The position numbers and the translations under genes were made by a program. Under the pieces are notes generated by a model, which was not told where the DNA came from, ran no database searches, and saw only the letters and a list, made by a program, of their open reading frames with translations. From contig CM059562.1 in assembly GCA_030386875.1 (NCBI GenBank), forward strand, positions 23,613,360 to 23,677,359: a DNA stretch of 64,000 nucleotides, given 5' to 3'. Below, piece after piece: positions 53,660-63,369 of the stretch. The DNA is from Morinoia aosen. Taxonomy: Eukaryota > Arthropoda > Malacostraca > Amphipoda > Talitridae. Numbering within the stretch: the stretch's first letter is position 1; each line of letters starts with the position of its first letter.

Positions 53660-53904
53660 GTATATTTTGGAAACAGTCTTTCTTTCAAGCATATTTCATT
53701 AAAAAGTACGCCGTTTTTATTATTGACTAGTTTTTTGTTAAGATTTTCTATTTTCCTAAATATATTTCTAGCATCATTGCTAAGGAGGTTAAAAAGGTCG
53801 CTAATAGTCGACGCGTTTTGGCGCTCTTGCGCCATTCTCAAGCTATGTAAATAAAATGCAGCTATGATTTCTGAGGTGCTACTGTAATGGCTGCTCGAGA
53901 TCAA
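53658..53904 (-). pseudogene. Penelope-like element, N-terminal fragment
   Basis: The minus strand encodes MAQERQNASTISDLFN, then NLNKKLVNNKNGVLFNEICL and ERLFPKYTNI. The last phrase is typical of the region before the RT in Penelope-like elements. Translation then runs into the TA microsatellite and stops making sense. The piece is on the same strand as the RT/GIY-YIG part at 54.8-55.9 kb but lies 3' of it, so the order is rearranged. A 107-bp portion is repeated inverted at 55919-56026. Confidence 0.65.
53807..53842 (-). ncRNA. Hammerhead-like motif, decayed
   Basis: The minus strand reads TTGAGAATGGCGCAAGAGCG then CCAAAACGCGTCGAC. The stem GGCGC/GCGCC and the following ACGCGTC match the arrangement of hammerhead ribozymes known from Penelope-like pseudo-LTRs (CTGANGA-stem-GAAAC). 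Core bases differ (TTGAGA for CTGANGA; CAAAA for GAAA), so it should not cleave. The same bases also lie in a reading frame. Confidence 0.35.
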
Positions 53905-54818
53905 ATGAAAGGTAGGGTGGCAGAGTCGCCAATGTGGATTGGCTTTGTTGGCGGCTTATGTCGAATCGGTGGGGCGTACAGTCGGTCGACGCGGCCACGT
54001 GCAACTCACGCGGTCAGCGTCAAAAAAGTTTGAGAATGCGATGGGTCCCGGTGGCACTGGGTCCAAGCTCGCAGGATTTCTACACCGCCCAACCCTCTCC
54101 CTTCACCTCCGAGAAGCTACTGAAGTTGCCATTCGCGCCACGCAAAAACAGGCATTTTTTAACTTTTTAAGTTAACCTTAAACTAACTGAACTTGGCCTA
54201 ACCTTACCCAACCTAACCTAACTTAACCTAACCTCTTAAAACTTAACTTAACTTAACCTAACCTAAATTAATTTAAGCTAACATTTCTGTAGCTGCTTGG
54301 AGGTGGTGCTGTAGCTGGTTGGAGGTGGAGGGAGAGGGCTGGGCGGTGTAGAAATCCTGCGAGATTAGACCCTGTGCGTCCCGGTGGCACAGACTCCAAT
54401 CTCGCAGGATTTCTACCCCGCCCAGCCCTCTCCCTCCACCTCGGTGTTGCTACATGAAGTTGCCATTCGCGCCAATTATTTAACTATGTAATAATTCTGA
54501 GGTTTATTAACCTATCTGTTCGTTATAAAGTTATTATTAATCACTGCATTATAAACACTACAAGTACTTAGTAAGTAAGTACTACAGCGGAATACCAAAG
54601 TTAACCTGTATTAAATCATTATAATAAGTTTTTACAACGACCGCTGGTGTTTGGCTATTCGACCCTCCATCTCGGCACGCAAAAACAGGCATTTTTAAAC
54701 TTTTTATAGTTAACCTTAAACTAACTGAACTTGGCCTAACCTAACCCAACCTTACCTAACTTAACCTAACCTCTTAACCTAACTTAACTTAACTTTACCT
54801 AACCTAAATTAATTTTCC
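53905..54818. repeat. Complex repeat block with telomere-like tracts and a hairpin
   Basis: Contains two copies of a ~230-bp unit (54141-54366 and 54677-54908) starting CGCAAAAACAGGC, followed by runs of AACCTAACCTAACTTAACC and then GGAGGTGGAGGGAGAGGGCT. A hairpin (54322-54442) pairs GAGGTGGAGGGAGAGGGC with its complement around a ~27-bp loop. The CCTAA-like tracts (54195-54262, 54735-54812) resemble the arthropod TTAGG telomere repeat but are degenerate. Two overlapping ~78-codon ORFs at 53.93-54.18 kb have no recognisable domain. Confidence 0.7.
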
Positions 54819-55917
54819 CTAACATTTCTGTAGCTGCTTGGAGGTGGTGCTGTAGCTGCTTGGAGGTGGAGGGAGAGGGCTGGGCGGGGTAGAAATCCTG
54901 CGAGATTGGAGTCTGTGCGTCCCGGTGCTCTGGTTGTTAATTGTTGTTTTTTTCTGTTCTATCAGTATTGCTTCTATGATCTGTAATCTATTGAAGTCTG
55001 TTTCCTTGCGTAGAATTTTTGTGTTGCTCACTAATTGGTTTCTTGTTAGGGCTTGGCCGTGTGTTTCCGAAGCGTGTTGTTTTGGGCCTCCTGTGGATAG
55101 GTGCATGGTTAGGCGTCTTGATAGGGTGGTAGTTGTCATGCCTATATACGAGCGGTTTAGAGGTTCACAGTCCTCATGGTTGCATTTGTACTCGTATATG
55201 ACATTGGTCTGTTTCAAGGCTGGTAGTTTTGTGCCAATATTGTTTTTATAGATAAGGCTGGCGACTGTATGGCTTTTGTAATATATGGTAAGTTGTAGGC
55301 GTTCGGTATCAGCGTTGCATTTAGTGTTGTTTTTAATGATTTGCTCTAATATGCGTTCATCGGCTTTGTATGCTCTAGAGTATTGGTTTTTATAATATAC
55401 TGTATGTATAATTTGCTGGTCCGGGTTGGGGCTTTTGTTTAATTTCTGTATATATTCTTTCAAGATGTTATCAAAGGATGTGTTTGAGTATCCGTTATTA
55501 ATGAATGCCTGCTTTAGCCTTGTTATGCTTTCATGGAACAGCTGCCAAGTGGAAGATATCTTGTATGTGCGATGGACGAGCGCTTATATCGTACTGTCTT
55601 TATATTTTTGTGGTGTTTCACTTTCAGCATGTAGGTAAATTCCAGTGTTGGTAGGTTTTTGGTAAAAGGATGTGGTGTAGTTATTGTTGTTGTTGTTCAG
55701 GTTGATTTGGACGTCGAGGAAATGGAGATGGTTTCCTGTGCCAATTTCATATGTGAATTTTAGTATAGAGTTTGCTTCGAATATTGTTTTGAGTTTGGTC
55801 AAGCATGTAATGTTGTCAACAACCAAAAAGCAGTCGTCTACATAGCGACAGTATATAGCTGGTTTTGTATCTGGGTTGTTGTCTAATATTTTGTTTTCAA
55901 GGTCTACCAAGGTCTTT
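54819..55917 (-). pseudogene. Penelope-like element: RT end and GIY-YIG endonuclease
   Basis: One minus-strand frame with a single internal stop (TAA at 55584-55586). The first part has the RT catalytic box CRYVDDCFLVV and the FLDVQI motif after it. The second part has the thumb region, then a GIY-YIG nuclease: NVIYEYKCNHEDC (with a CxxxxC pair), SYIGMTTTTLSRRL, and a conserved Glu in IIEAILIEQKK. It ends in a Pro/Ser-rich tail at 54819. The palm/finger N-terminal RT is missing beyond 55917, where an inverted copy of the N-terminal fragment begins. The two-Cys GIY-YIG type suggests the Penelope/Neptune group. Confidence 0.85.
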
Positions 55918-55918
55918 C

Positions 55919-56026
55919 TTTTTAACCTCCTTTAGCAATGATGCTAGAAATATATTTAGGAAAATAGAAAATCTTAACAAAAAACTAGTCAATAATAAAA
56001 ACGGCGTACTTTTTAATGAAATATAT
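55919..56026 (+). pseudogene. Penelope-like N-terminal fragment, inverted copy
   Basis: Nearly identical to the reverse complement of 53690-53797, with one extra T. It encodes NDARNIFRKIENLNKKLVNN. It joins the RT part head to head at 55918 and, like the other copy, runs straight into an AT microsatellite after GVLFNEI. Confidence 0.75.

Positions 56027-56089
<63 letters not shown>
56019..56089. repeat. AT microsatellite
   Basis: About 35 AT units with two interruptions, ending the inverted Penelope-like fragment. Confidence 0.95.
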
Positions 56090-56092
<3 letters not shown>

Positions 56093-57386
56093 ATGTTTCT
56101 ATCTCTATTTTTAACTTGAAAATAATCCAGGTTAATTAATTTTATTGCTCTTGCAAAATTGTTTTAAAAATAGATCCATCCCTACCCCAGAAAACGTTTC
56201 TGTGAATAGGAAAAATGAAAAATACAATTAGACAAATGAAATAGAGTGCAATTTGAGCATATGAATCATGGAAAAATTGGCTTTCTGTCCGTATGTTGAA
56301 GAAACTATTTTTATTTTGAGTATATGTTTATTTTCACGTTTCTGCCAAAATTTTATAGATATTTGCAACTGACCAGTGAAATCTGGCTAACACTGTATAT
56401 CCATTTTATCCCATGTACCCATGTCCGTATGATGCTGCAGTGAATACCGAGAGGATATGAAACCCGAGATTTTTTGTTGTTGTTGTTCCTCGACTGTAAT
56501 TTGAGTTATCTTAAAATTTTTGTCATGAAACTAAAAAAAAAAATTTCATTTTACATTTTTTCAAAATATTTTCTTCTTATTTTTTCCAGGTTATTTCTTA
56601 CGATTACACTGAGCTCGACTGTCATTTTAGATGTACCACGATCAAGATTGTTTTTTGTGCTTATTAGTATTTTTCTTATTTTCATTTCCAGTACGTACAT
56701 ATATATGAATATGAGTGTGTAGGTGGGTGCGTGTGTGTGTGCGCACGCATACATGTATGTCTGTGTGTGCGCTCATATACATGTTCAAATATATACACAC
56801 ATATGTATATATTTGTTTTCAATTTCTATTTTTTGAGCAAAAACGAAACTTCAGGACACATTACATTTTACCTAAAGCTCTGCAACCAGTAAACACTGAA
56901 CCATTTTTCAGAAATAAATTTATTTATTGAACTTGTTTAATAATTCAAAAATAGATCTATCACCACCCCAGAGGGCATATCTGTGAATACAAAAAATGAA
57001 GAATATGAGCAGACAAATGAAATAATAGCGGTCGTGAAAAATTATCAGCTCTCTGTACGTATGCTGAACAAGCAATGAATTTCTTTTTACGTGTAAGTTT
57101 GTTAACGCGTTTCTTTTCTAGATGTGCGTGTTGTGTTGCGTGATGTTTTTATAAATTACTCTGTGACTAACATTTTCTCAATACTTAATAGTCATTCACA
57201 ACGGTGTTTCGAGCGGCTTCGGTATAGGGTTTTTTGTCTTTTCTTACTTTCGGTTCATCAAATAATATAGGAATTCCAAAGAATCCTCTTGTAGTACTTT
57301 AAATTATTTATAAGTTGTCAGCCATATCTTGGGATATAAAATATCCAAGAAATGATATTTTTGAATTAACTAGCCCATGACAGGGT
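56090..57386. other. Unassigned AT-rich DNA with dispersed repeats
   Basis: No gene. It shares blocks with 53.2-53.6 kb (see that entry), has a GT/GC-rich simple repeat at about 56715-56775, and T-rich runs. Words such as AATAGATCTATC..ACCCCAGA occur twice (about 56168 and 56950), so it is itself partly duplicated. Confidence 0.5.
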
Positions 57387-57680
57387 TAATCTATTTTGCA
57401 CGCCACGTATGGCGCGTCTATTAGTACGCCTGGTAAGGTTTACCTATTTGTACGCCTCGGATAGTTTTGTCCATTAGTACGCCTCGTGTGGTTTACCTAT
57501 TTGTACGCCTCGGATAGTTTGTCTGTTAGTACGCCTCGTATGGTTTACCTATTTGTACACCTCGGATATTTTGTCTATTAGTACACCTCGTATAATTTGT
57601 CTATTAGTTCACCTCGTATGGTTTGTCTATTAGTACACCACGTATAATCTGTCTATTAGTACTCCCCGTATAGTACGTTT
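57387..57680 (+). repeat. 26-bp minisatellite
   Basis: About eleven degenerate units of TCTATTAGTACGCCTCGTAT plus GGTTTG. Units alternate between a TTAGTACG type and a TTTGTACG type on the left and become uniform on the right, so there is a higher-order 52-bp pattern. Confidence 0.88.
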
Positions 57681-58356
57681 GTATAATGACGTCTTATATT
57701 AAGATTTTTTCAAAAGCCAATTTGTTTGTCATGGATCTCATGTGCCAAGCTTTTTGGAAAAAAACGGTTTTTCTTTCTTTCTTTCTTTCTTCTAGGAACT
57801 GGCTGCTCACCACTATCAGACACTCAACAAGACACAAAGCATGTATGGCTGATCAATTACACATAAGAGTCAAGTGGGCGACAAATTATAAAACACAGTT
57901 ACACTGAAACACCAAAACGTAAGATTATCCTGAGAGAACGAATCTGTTCGATCACTTCGGCCAAAAAACATGCCGCGTCAGTCTTACGGACCAGTGCGTA
58001 AGGTGCGCAGCGATGCTGTCGCAAGAAATTTAAAAAAACTCGCGTTTGCAAAACGCGAAATGAGCGAAGGACAATACCTCTCCTCATGACTGCTAACTGC
58101 ACAGTGACTGGAGACAGAGTTGCGAGGCTATCTGCTATCGTGTATCGCGCCTCACGAATTCGATCAGAGCGAATATGGAGCTTCGTAGACACACATACAA
58201 ATATGAGCCTCATTGGTGAGCCTCGCATACACGCGTCGTGCATCGCGGCCGAAATGTTCTCTAGTGTAAACGGCCCTTAAGGGACAACTCATCGTCCCAC
58301 AAGACTAACAAGAGTATTTGACAGGAATATGTTTTATATATATATATATATATATA
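57681..58356. other. Unassigned DNA before the mariner-like element
   Basis: Holds a CTTT microsatellite (57768-57791) and a GC-richer block (57930-58280) with facing TTCGGCC words (about 57956 and its complement at 58246) that may be ends of a short DNA transposon. It ends in a TA microsatellite (58335-58358), the target of the next insertion. Confidence 0.45.
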
Positions 58357-58358
58357 TA

Positions 58359-60218
58359 CAGGGTGTTTTTTTTTACTTTGAACAAACTTCGAACTTAGGT
58401 ACAAAAACTCAAAATAAATCGATTTTCATGAATGACAAAATATCCAAAACTCTTTAGTTTTCGAGTTATAGTTACTTGAAGAATATTAGAACTTCAAGTA
58501 GGATTGCACGCGCGCACCATTTTTAGCGCTACCTTTGATAGTTCAAGAGGTTTTTGGGCCCCACTAATGTAGTATTTTTGTAATTTCACAATGAAATTTG
58601 CGTGTACACGTTTTACAAATAAGAATAAATTGTCCTAAATGAGTAATTATCAATTATTATCATGTAAGCTAACCATTAATCAGTAAGCATTGCAGGACAC
58701 AGGTAAAAAACATAATCAATACAAACTTTAATGTAAGAACTTTAACGCAAGAACAAACTTGAATACAGTTTTGATACAACAGTTACTCGAAATGGCCTCC
58801 ATGAACTTCAACACATTTACGAAATCTAACAGCCAGTGAGCGCCTTACAGATTGAAACACGCCAGGCATTTTCGTAATACGGTCAGCTGAGTCCACAATG
58901 CGTCCAACCAGATCCTGTTCCGATTCAACAGGAGTGGCATACACGAGGTCCTTCATGGTTCCCCCCAAGAAGAAATCCAGTGGCGTCAAATCAGGCGACC
59001 TAGCTGGCCATGCTACAGGAGCCAATCCATCGGTTTTAAAATTGGTTATTCAGGAACAGGCGTGTTTCACGAAAGTAATGTGCTGGCGCTCCGTCATGCT
59101 GGAACCACATTCGCCTGCGTGTCTCCAAGGGCACGTCCTCCGGTAGTCCAGGCAAAACTTCGCGTAGGATGATGGTGTACGCAGGTCCCGTGAGAGGAGA
59201 AAGTAATAGGTACGGACCAATTAAATTATTGCCAATAATGCCTGCCCACACGTTGACACTAAATCTGTGCTGGTGACTATTAGGCTGAATAACATGAGGG
59301 TTATTTCCAGCCCAGTAATGATTATTGTGACGGTTGAAAACCCCATCACGACAGAAATGAGCTCCATCTGTGAAGAGAATAAGTTTTGAGAACCCGCGAT
59401 TCATTCTTTCCTGTTGCATTAACCACTGGCAAAACAGCATACGAGGTTCAAAATCACCTGGCATGAGCCCTTGCACTCTTTGGAAATGGTACGGATGTAA
59501 TTGCTGACGATGTAGTGCCCTCCACACAGTAGTATGGTTTCGCAAGCCAAGACGTTGAGCAGCTGCACGAGTGCTGGTTCGTGGATGTTGCTCAAAGTAT
59601 TCCACAATTCTATCCTCCTGCGGATGATGGCCGCGCCCAGCATTCCCTCTGTTAACGTTGAAGCTGCCGGTGTCACGCAATCTCGTATGCAGAGTAGCAA
59701 AATACCGAAAATCAGGCACTTCGCGCCTAGGAAACCTTTCTCTGTACATCCTCAGTGCGAGCCTACTATTTCCGCCAGCAGCTCCATAAATCAAATGCAT
59801 GTCTGCCTTCTCAGCATTGATAAATCTTTCCATAGTCACAGTGCAACGGCGTGTCAACAAATGGCGAACTGATACTGCAACACGTGCGTTCCATTAATGT
59901 AGATTGTTAATAATAAATTTCATTTCATTATTTCAGTTTCACATTGCATCCTGAAATCTTGTCGTTAATTACATGGAATGGAAAACCCATAATAAAATGA
60001 GAAAAGATGCTTTAATTGTATTCGACAATCTCGAAAACTAACAACTTTAAATAACAATTGGTGTGCGGCCCAGTTATAACATGCACTTCTAAACATGCTT
60101 TGCGACTCCATAACTCGAAAACTAAAGAGTTTTGGACATTTTGTCATTCATGAAAATCGATTTATCTTGAGTTTTTGTACCTAAGTTCGAAGTTTGTTCA
60201 AAGTAAAAAAACACCCTG
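58359..60218 (-). mobile_element. IS630-Tc1-mariner transposon (DUF4817 type), one frameshift
   Basis: 1860 bp flanked by TA on both sides (58357-58358 and 60219-60220). Terminal inverted repeats are about 110 bp (58359-58469 and 60110-60218), begin CAGGGTGTTTTTT, and match at nearly every position. The minus strand encodes a single transposase. It was inserted inside a TA microsatellite. Long ends that are still almost identical, and only one break in the gene, indicate recent activity. Confidence 0.92.
58783..59833 (-). pseudogene. mariner-superfamily transposase, frameshifted
   Basis: ATG at 59833 (MERFINAEKADMHLIYGAAG). The N-terminal helix-turn-helix is the DUF4817 type (NSRLALRMYRERFPRREVPD). 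A second HTH follows (RTSTRAAAQRLGLRNHTTVW). Catalytic residues: LFTDGAHF, FQHDGAPAHY, and SPDLTPLDFF in the other frame. The frame breaks in a T run near 59037-59042, and the total of 1051 nt is one more than a multiple of 3, which fits a single-base insertion. By hand count about 38 residues separate the second and third catalytic Asp, unlike canonical DD34D/E. The product would be about 349 residues, normal for the superfamily. Confidence 0.9.
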
Positions 60219-60220
60219 TA

Positions 60221-60420
60221 TACATGCATATAGATATACATACATGCATACCAGGGACACATGTGCGTATATACATGTACTTAATATTCGCATACCAGCA
60301 ATCAAATTGCATATGCATATTGCAAAGATGTCTTGATTGTTGTATAATGTAATGAGAGATAGTATAATTAGCAATAAGAGATTCCTGACTACTTTTCCAG
60401 TACGTACTGTAGTTCACACT
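60221..60420. other. Short AT-rich spacer
   Basis: Contains ATACATGCATA-like repeats beside the transposon. No gene. Confidence 0.5.
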
Positions 60421-61903
60421 TATTGTGTTGACGCAAGATAACGAGCTATTTTAGTTTTGAATGCTCGTAATGTTTGAGGGGTTTTGATGCTCTGGGGGAG
60501 TTTGTTCCTCACTAAGGCGCCTGACACTGACAGAGCTTTCTGCCCAATGTTAAATGACTTTAGAATGGTGACGGGAGAAGGATGGAATTTCACTATTTCA
60601 GCATTGCTTTGAGGAAGATATAAAGAGGAGAAAACGTATTAGGCTTTGTGCACCAGAAACTTTTCCTGAATAGGAGTCCAGCCGAGCTTATTTAGTAGAG
60701 GTGTTGCGTGATCATTCTTTTGGAATTTGCCTTTGCATACAACCTTAGCTGCGAAATTGATCCATTTTTGTAAATCTTTTTGAAGATATTGAGGTTTATT
60801 CCCCCATACCTGGCTACAATAGTCAATACGTGATAAAACCAAAGATTGAACGGCCAGTAATCTAGATTCTTCGTCAAACACACGTTTTTATACGATTAAA
60901 AAACATGAAAGTCCCGCGAATATGCTGCAGGTTTTATCAACGTGAGATTTTATCAACGTGGGATCATGTTTCTATCGAACCAAATACCTAATTTTTTACT
61001 TTTCCTGATAGGTGAATTTTATCATTCCCACCCGTACGAGTTAGATTTAGATTCCGAATATTTTCTATTGCAACTTTTGACCCAAAAATAATGAATTGCT
61101 TTACACTCGCGTTTAGCTTGAGACCATTTTGGTCGTACCATGACTTGAAGCTAATCAATAGGGCTTCAGCTCTTATTTGCGTCTGTATTAATTCTGATAC
61201 AGAGCTTGTTATTGCAATTTGAATATCATCTACATACACATAAATTCGAGTGTTTGAAGGCATTGGAGGGAAATCGTTAATGAAAATTGAAAACAATAGC
61301 GGACCCAGAATTAATGGACCATTGAGTGACACCAAAGTTATTTTGAAGGAATGATAAAAACTTATTATCTAAGAGGACTGCATGAGACCGGTTTGATAGG
61401 TGGCTTTTAAACTAATTTGTATCAAATCCTTAGTTCAACATTTTCCGTAGGAGTTGATCATGTTCGATGCTGTCCAATGCTTTGGAGAAATCGAGTAACA
61501 GCAAAATTGTTTCATTTTTTTGATCGAAATCGCTGTAAATTTTTTCAGTGATATTGAGCAGAGCGTCTTAAGTGCTTGTGTTCCTCCTATAGGCATATGG
61601 ATTTCGATGAAGTATATTTGACTCGTCCAAGTGAGATGACAGTTGATTCGTTACTATTTTTTCCAATATTTTGGACAGGACAGGTAAAAGGCTTATAAGC
61701 CTGTAATTTGGCGCTGTATTTATGTTACTAGTTCTACGCAATGTTTTAGTTATGGAGTGTTTCCATTGGTTTGGAAATTTATTAGTTGCTATTGATGTGT
61801 TGGTAATCAAACGAATAAAAGGTGCTGTCATTGGAAAACTGTCTTTGATGTATTGAAAGCTGATTCCATCAAGTCCGACTGCTTCTGTATTTTTCAATGA
61901 GTA
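60421..61903 (-). pseudogene. CR1-like LINE ORF2 fragment
   Basis: Minus strand. From 61903 downward: RT fingers (LKNTEAVGLDGISFQYIKD, NYRLISLLPVLSKILEKIV), then after breaks the catalytic part (GPLLFSIFINDFPPMPSNT, YVDDIQIAI with YVDD), then SLVLSRIDYCSQVWGNKP, and finally IGQKALSVSGALVRNKLPQ at about 60.5 kb. At least three frameshifts or stops are present. The endonuclease side is cut off at 61903 by a gypsy insertion. It is the same type as the fragment at 36.2 kb. Confidence 0.85.
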
Positions 61904-61949
61904 TGTGGTGGTCTCAACAAGCTCCATGTCACGCACGCCGCGACTCACA
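61904..61949 (+). repeat. 5' LTR reduced to 46 bp
   Basis: The first 20 bases, TGTGGTGGTCTCAACAAGCT, equal the start of the 3' LTR at 63370. The last bases (CGCGACTCACA) resemble the 3' LTR close to the window end (CAGCGACTCATCA). The ~600 bp between are missing. Confidence 0.75.
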
Positions 61950-61950
61950 C

Positions 61951-61968
61951 TGGTGACCCCAGAGTGAC
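61951..61968 (+). promoter_or_regulatory. tRNA primer-binding site
   Basis: TGGTGACCCCAGAGTGAC follows the LTR remnant by one base. It shares its first 12 bases with the primer site at 37520. Confidence 0.8.
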
Positions 61969-61983
61969 CCGTCAGGTGGAAGC

Positions 61984-62864
61984 ATGGCTTGGAAAGATGT
62001 CCGTTTGCCCGCCTTGGACGGTGACAGCAAAGGATGGCTCCTGCACTGCGATGTTTATATCGCGCAAATCCCAAATCTGAACGACGCTTCAAAGTTCGGG
62101 CGTTCCTCGGAGGGCTACCGACGCACATCATCTCCAGAGTCCAAGAGCTACACAGTCCATTCAGTCCATCAAACATACTGAACCCTCCGGCCAACGGTAA
62201 ATACGACGCCCTAAAAGCCACGCTAACAAAACGCTTCCTTCGTCACGACGATGAGACAAACTACGACGCCATTGTCAAACTAACGCTGGGAGACAGCACG
62301 CCATCAGAGTTATTTTTGAAAATGACGCGTCTCAAAAACTGCAGACAAGCTCCGCTACCACCATCTGTCATCCGCTCCATGCATCTTTCAAAATTACCGA
62401 CTGAAGCGCAGCCGCTGATTGAAGCCTTAGGTAAAGTAAAAACGGACGAAGAGTACGGGGAGATAGCACATCAAGGCACAGCAAGGCAATCCGCGTGCCG
62501 GGCCGCAACTGCCAAGCCCGTCACGGTAAACGCGGTCAAGCCCCTGCTGACCCCGACAGTGTCAAGAGCCGAGTTAGACGCAGCTATGAAAGAAATAGCC
62601 GAACTCAAGGATATATTAGGAAGAATGTTACGCTCGCAAGAAAACACCCTCAAAGCAGACAGTTGGCAGAATCAAGTTCCGGCACCCAGAAACTTTCAAG
62701 ACGCAAACAAAGAGAGCACGCTCGACCAAGTATGCTGCTGCTACCACCGTTCATTCGGCGACCGCGCAAGAAAGTGCACAACATTATGCAGCTATGCTAA
62801 ACAACGGCCGCAGAGGATGGTAAGCGCCACATCCTACGCGCGGGCAAATGCAACAGATTTGTAG
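61984..62864 (+). pseudogene. CsRn1-type Gag, one frameshift
   Basis: Starts at ATG 61984 (MAWKDVRLPALDGDSKGW). The frame changes near 62095 and continues as RAFLGGLPTHIISRVQEL to the stop at 62864. The capsid-like region resembles other CsRn1 Gags (DALKATLTKRFLRHDD). The C-terminal finger is CCCYHRSFGDRARKCTTLC, related to the CWYH fingers of the two other CsRn1-type elements here. The TAG stop is in frame with the protease that follows, unlike the -1 shift of its relatives. Confidence 0.85.
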
Positions 62865-63200
62865 TACGTCACCGACTCCAATAATACTCGGTATCTCGTC
62901 GATACCAGCTCGGCGACCAGCTTAATTTCGCCCAACGAAAAACACTCAACCAGACCTCCGTCCTACGACCTACTAGCGGCTAACGACACTCCAATAGCCT
63001 CATACGGGACCGCGGAAAGAAACATTCGGCTCGACCCACAATTGCTCGTAAGCTGGGATTTTGCAGTGGCTAGTATCAGTCAACCTATTATAGGCATCGA
63101 CTTCCTGCACGCGAACGAAATAAACGTCGACGCAGCAAACGCAAGATTGTACAGCCTAACCTCGAAAACTGAAATTCTTTGTGAGCGAGCAAGCTTAAGT
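62865..63200 (+). pseudogene. Retropepsin fragment with altered active site
   Basis: In the gag frame after the TAG: NNTRYLVDTSSATSLISPNE, then ISQPIIGIDFLHANEINVDA. This is an aspartic protease of LTR elements. The active-site triad, normally DTG, reads DTS. Coding similarity fades after about 63200, and nothing of RT is left before the LTR. Confidence 0.8.
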
Positions 63201-63369
63201 AGCGTAAGAATTCATCTTGTCATCTACAAACTTCGCCAGAATTCGGCGACACCCTCAAGGAGTTCCCTGAGACGCTGTCTTCACACGGATGCCCTTCTCA
63301 ACAAAAACAAGAAAGTCAAACATCCACTGCGATACTCGGAAACTTAAAAAACGACGCGGGGGGGTCAGC

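Noticed and set aside
53807-53842. Active hammerhead ribozyme
   Set aside because: Core bases needed for cleavage are altered; kept only as a decayed motif.
53934-54175. Two overlapping 78-codon ORFs
   Set aside because: Same DNA in two frames within a repeat block; no motif and no conservation signal.
57930-58280. Protein-coding gene (114-codon minus-strand ORF 57899-58243)
   Set aside because: No domain; facing TTCGGCC words suggest non-coding transposon ends.
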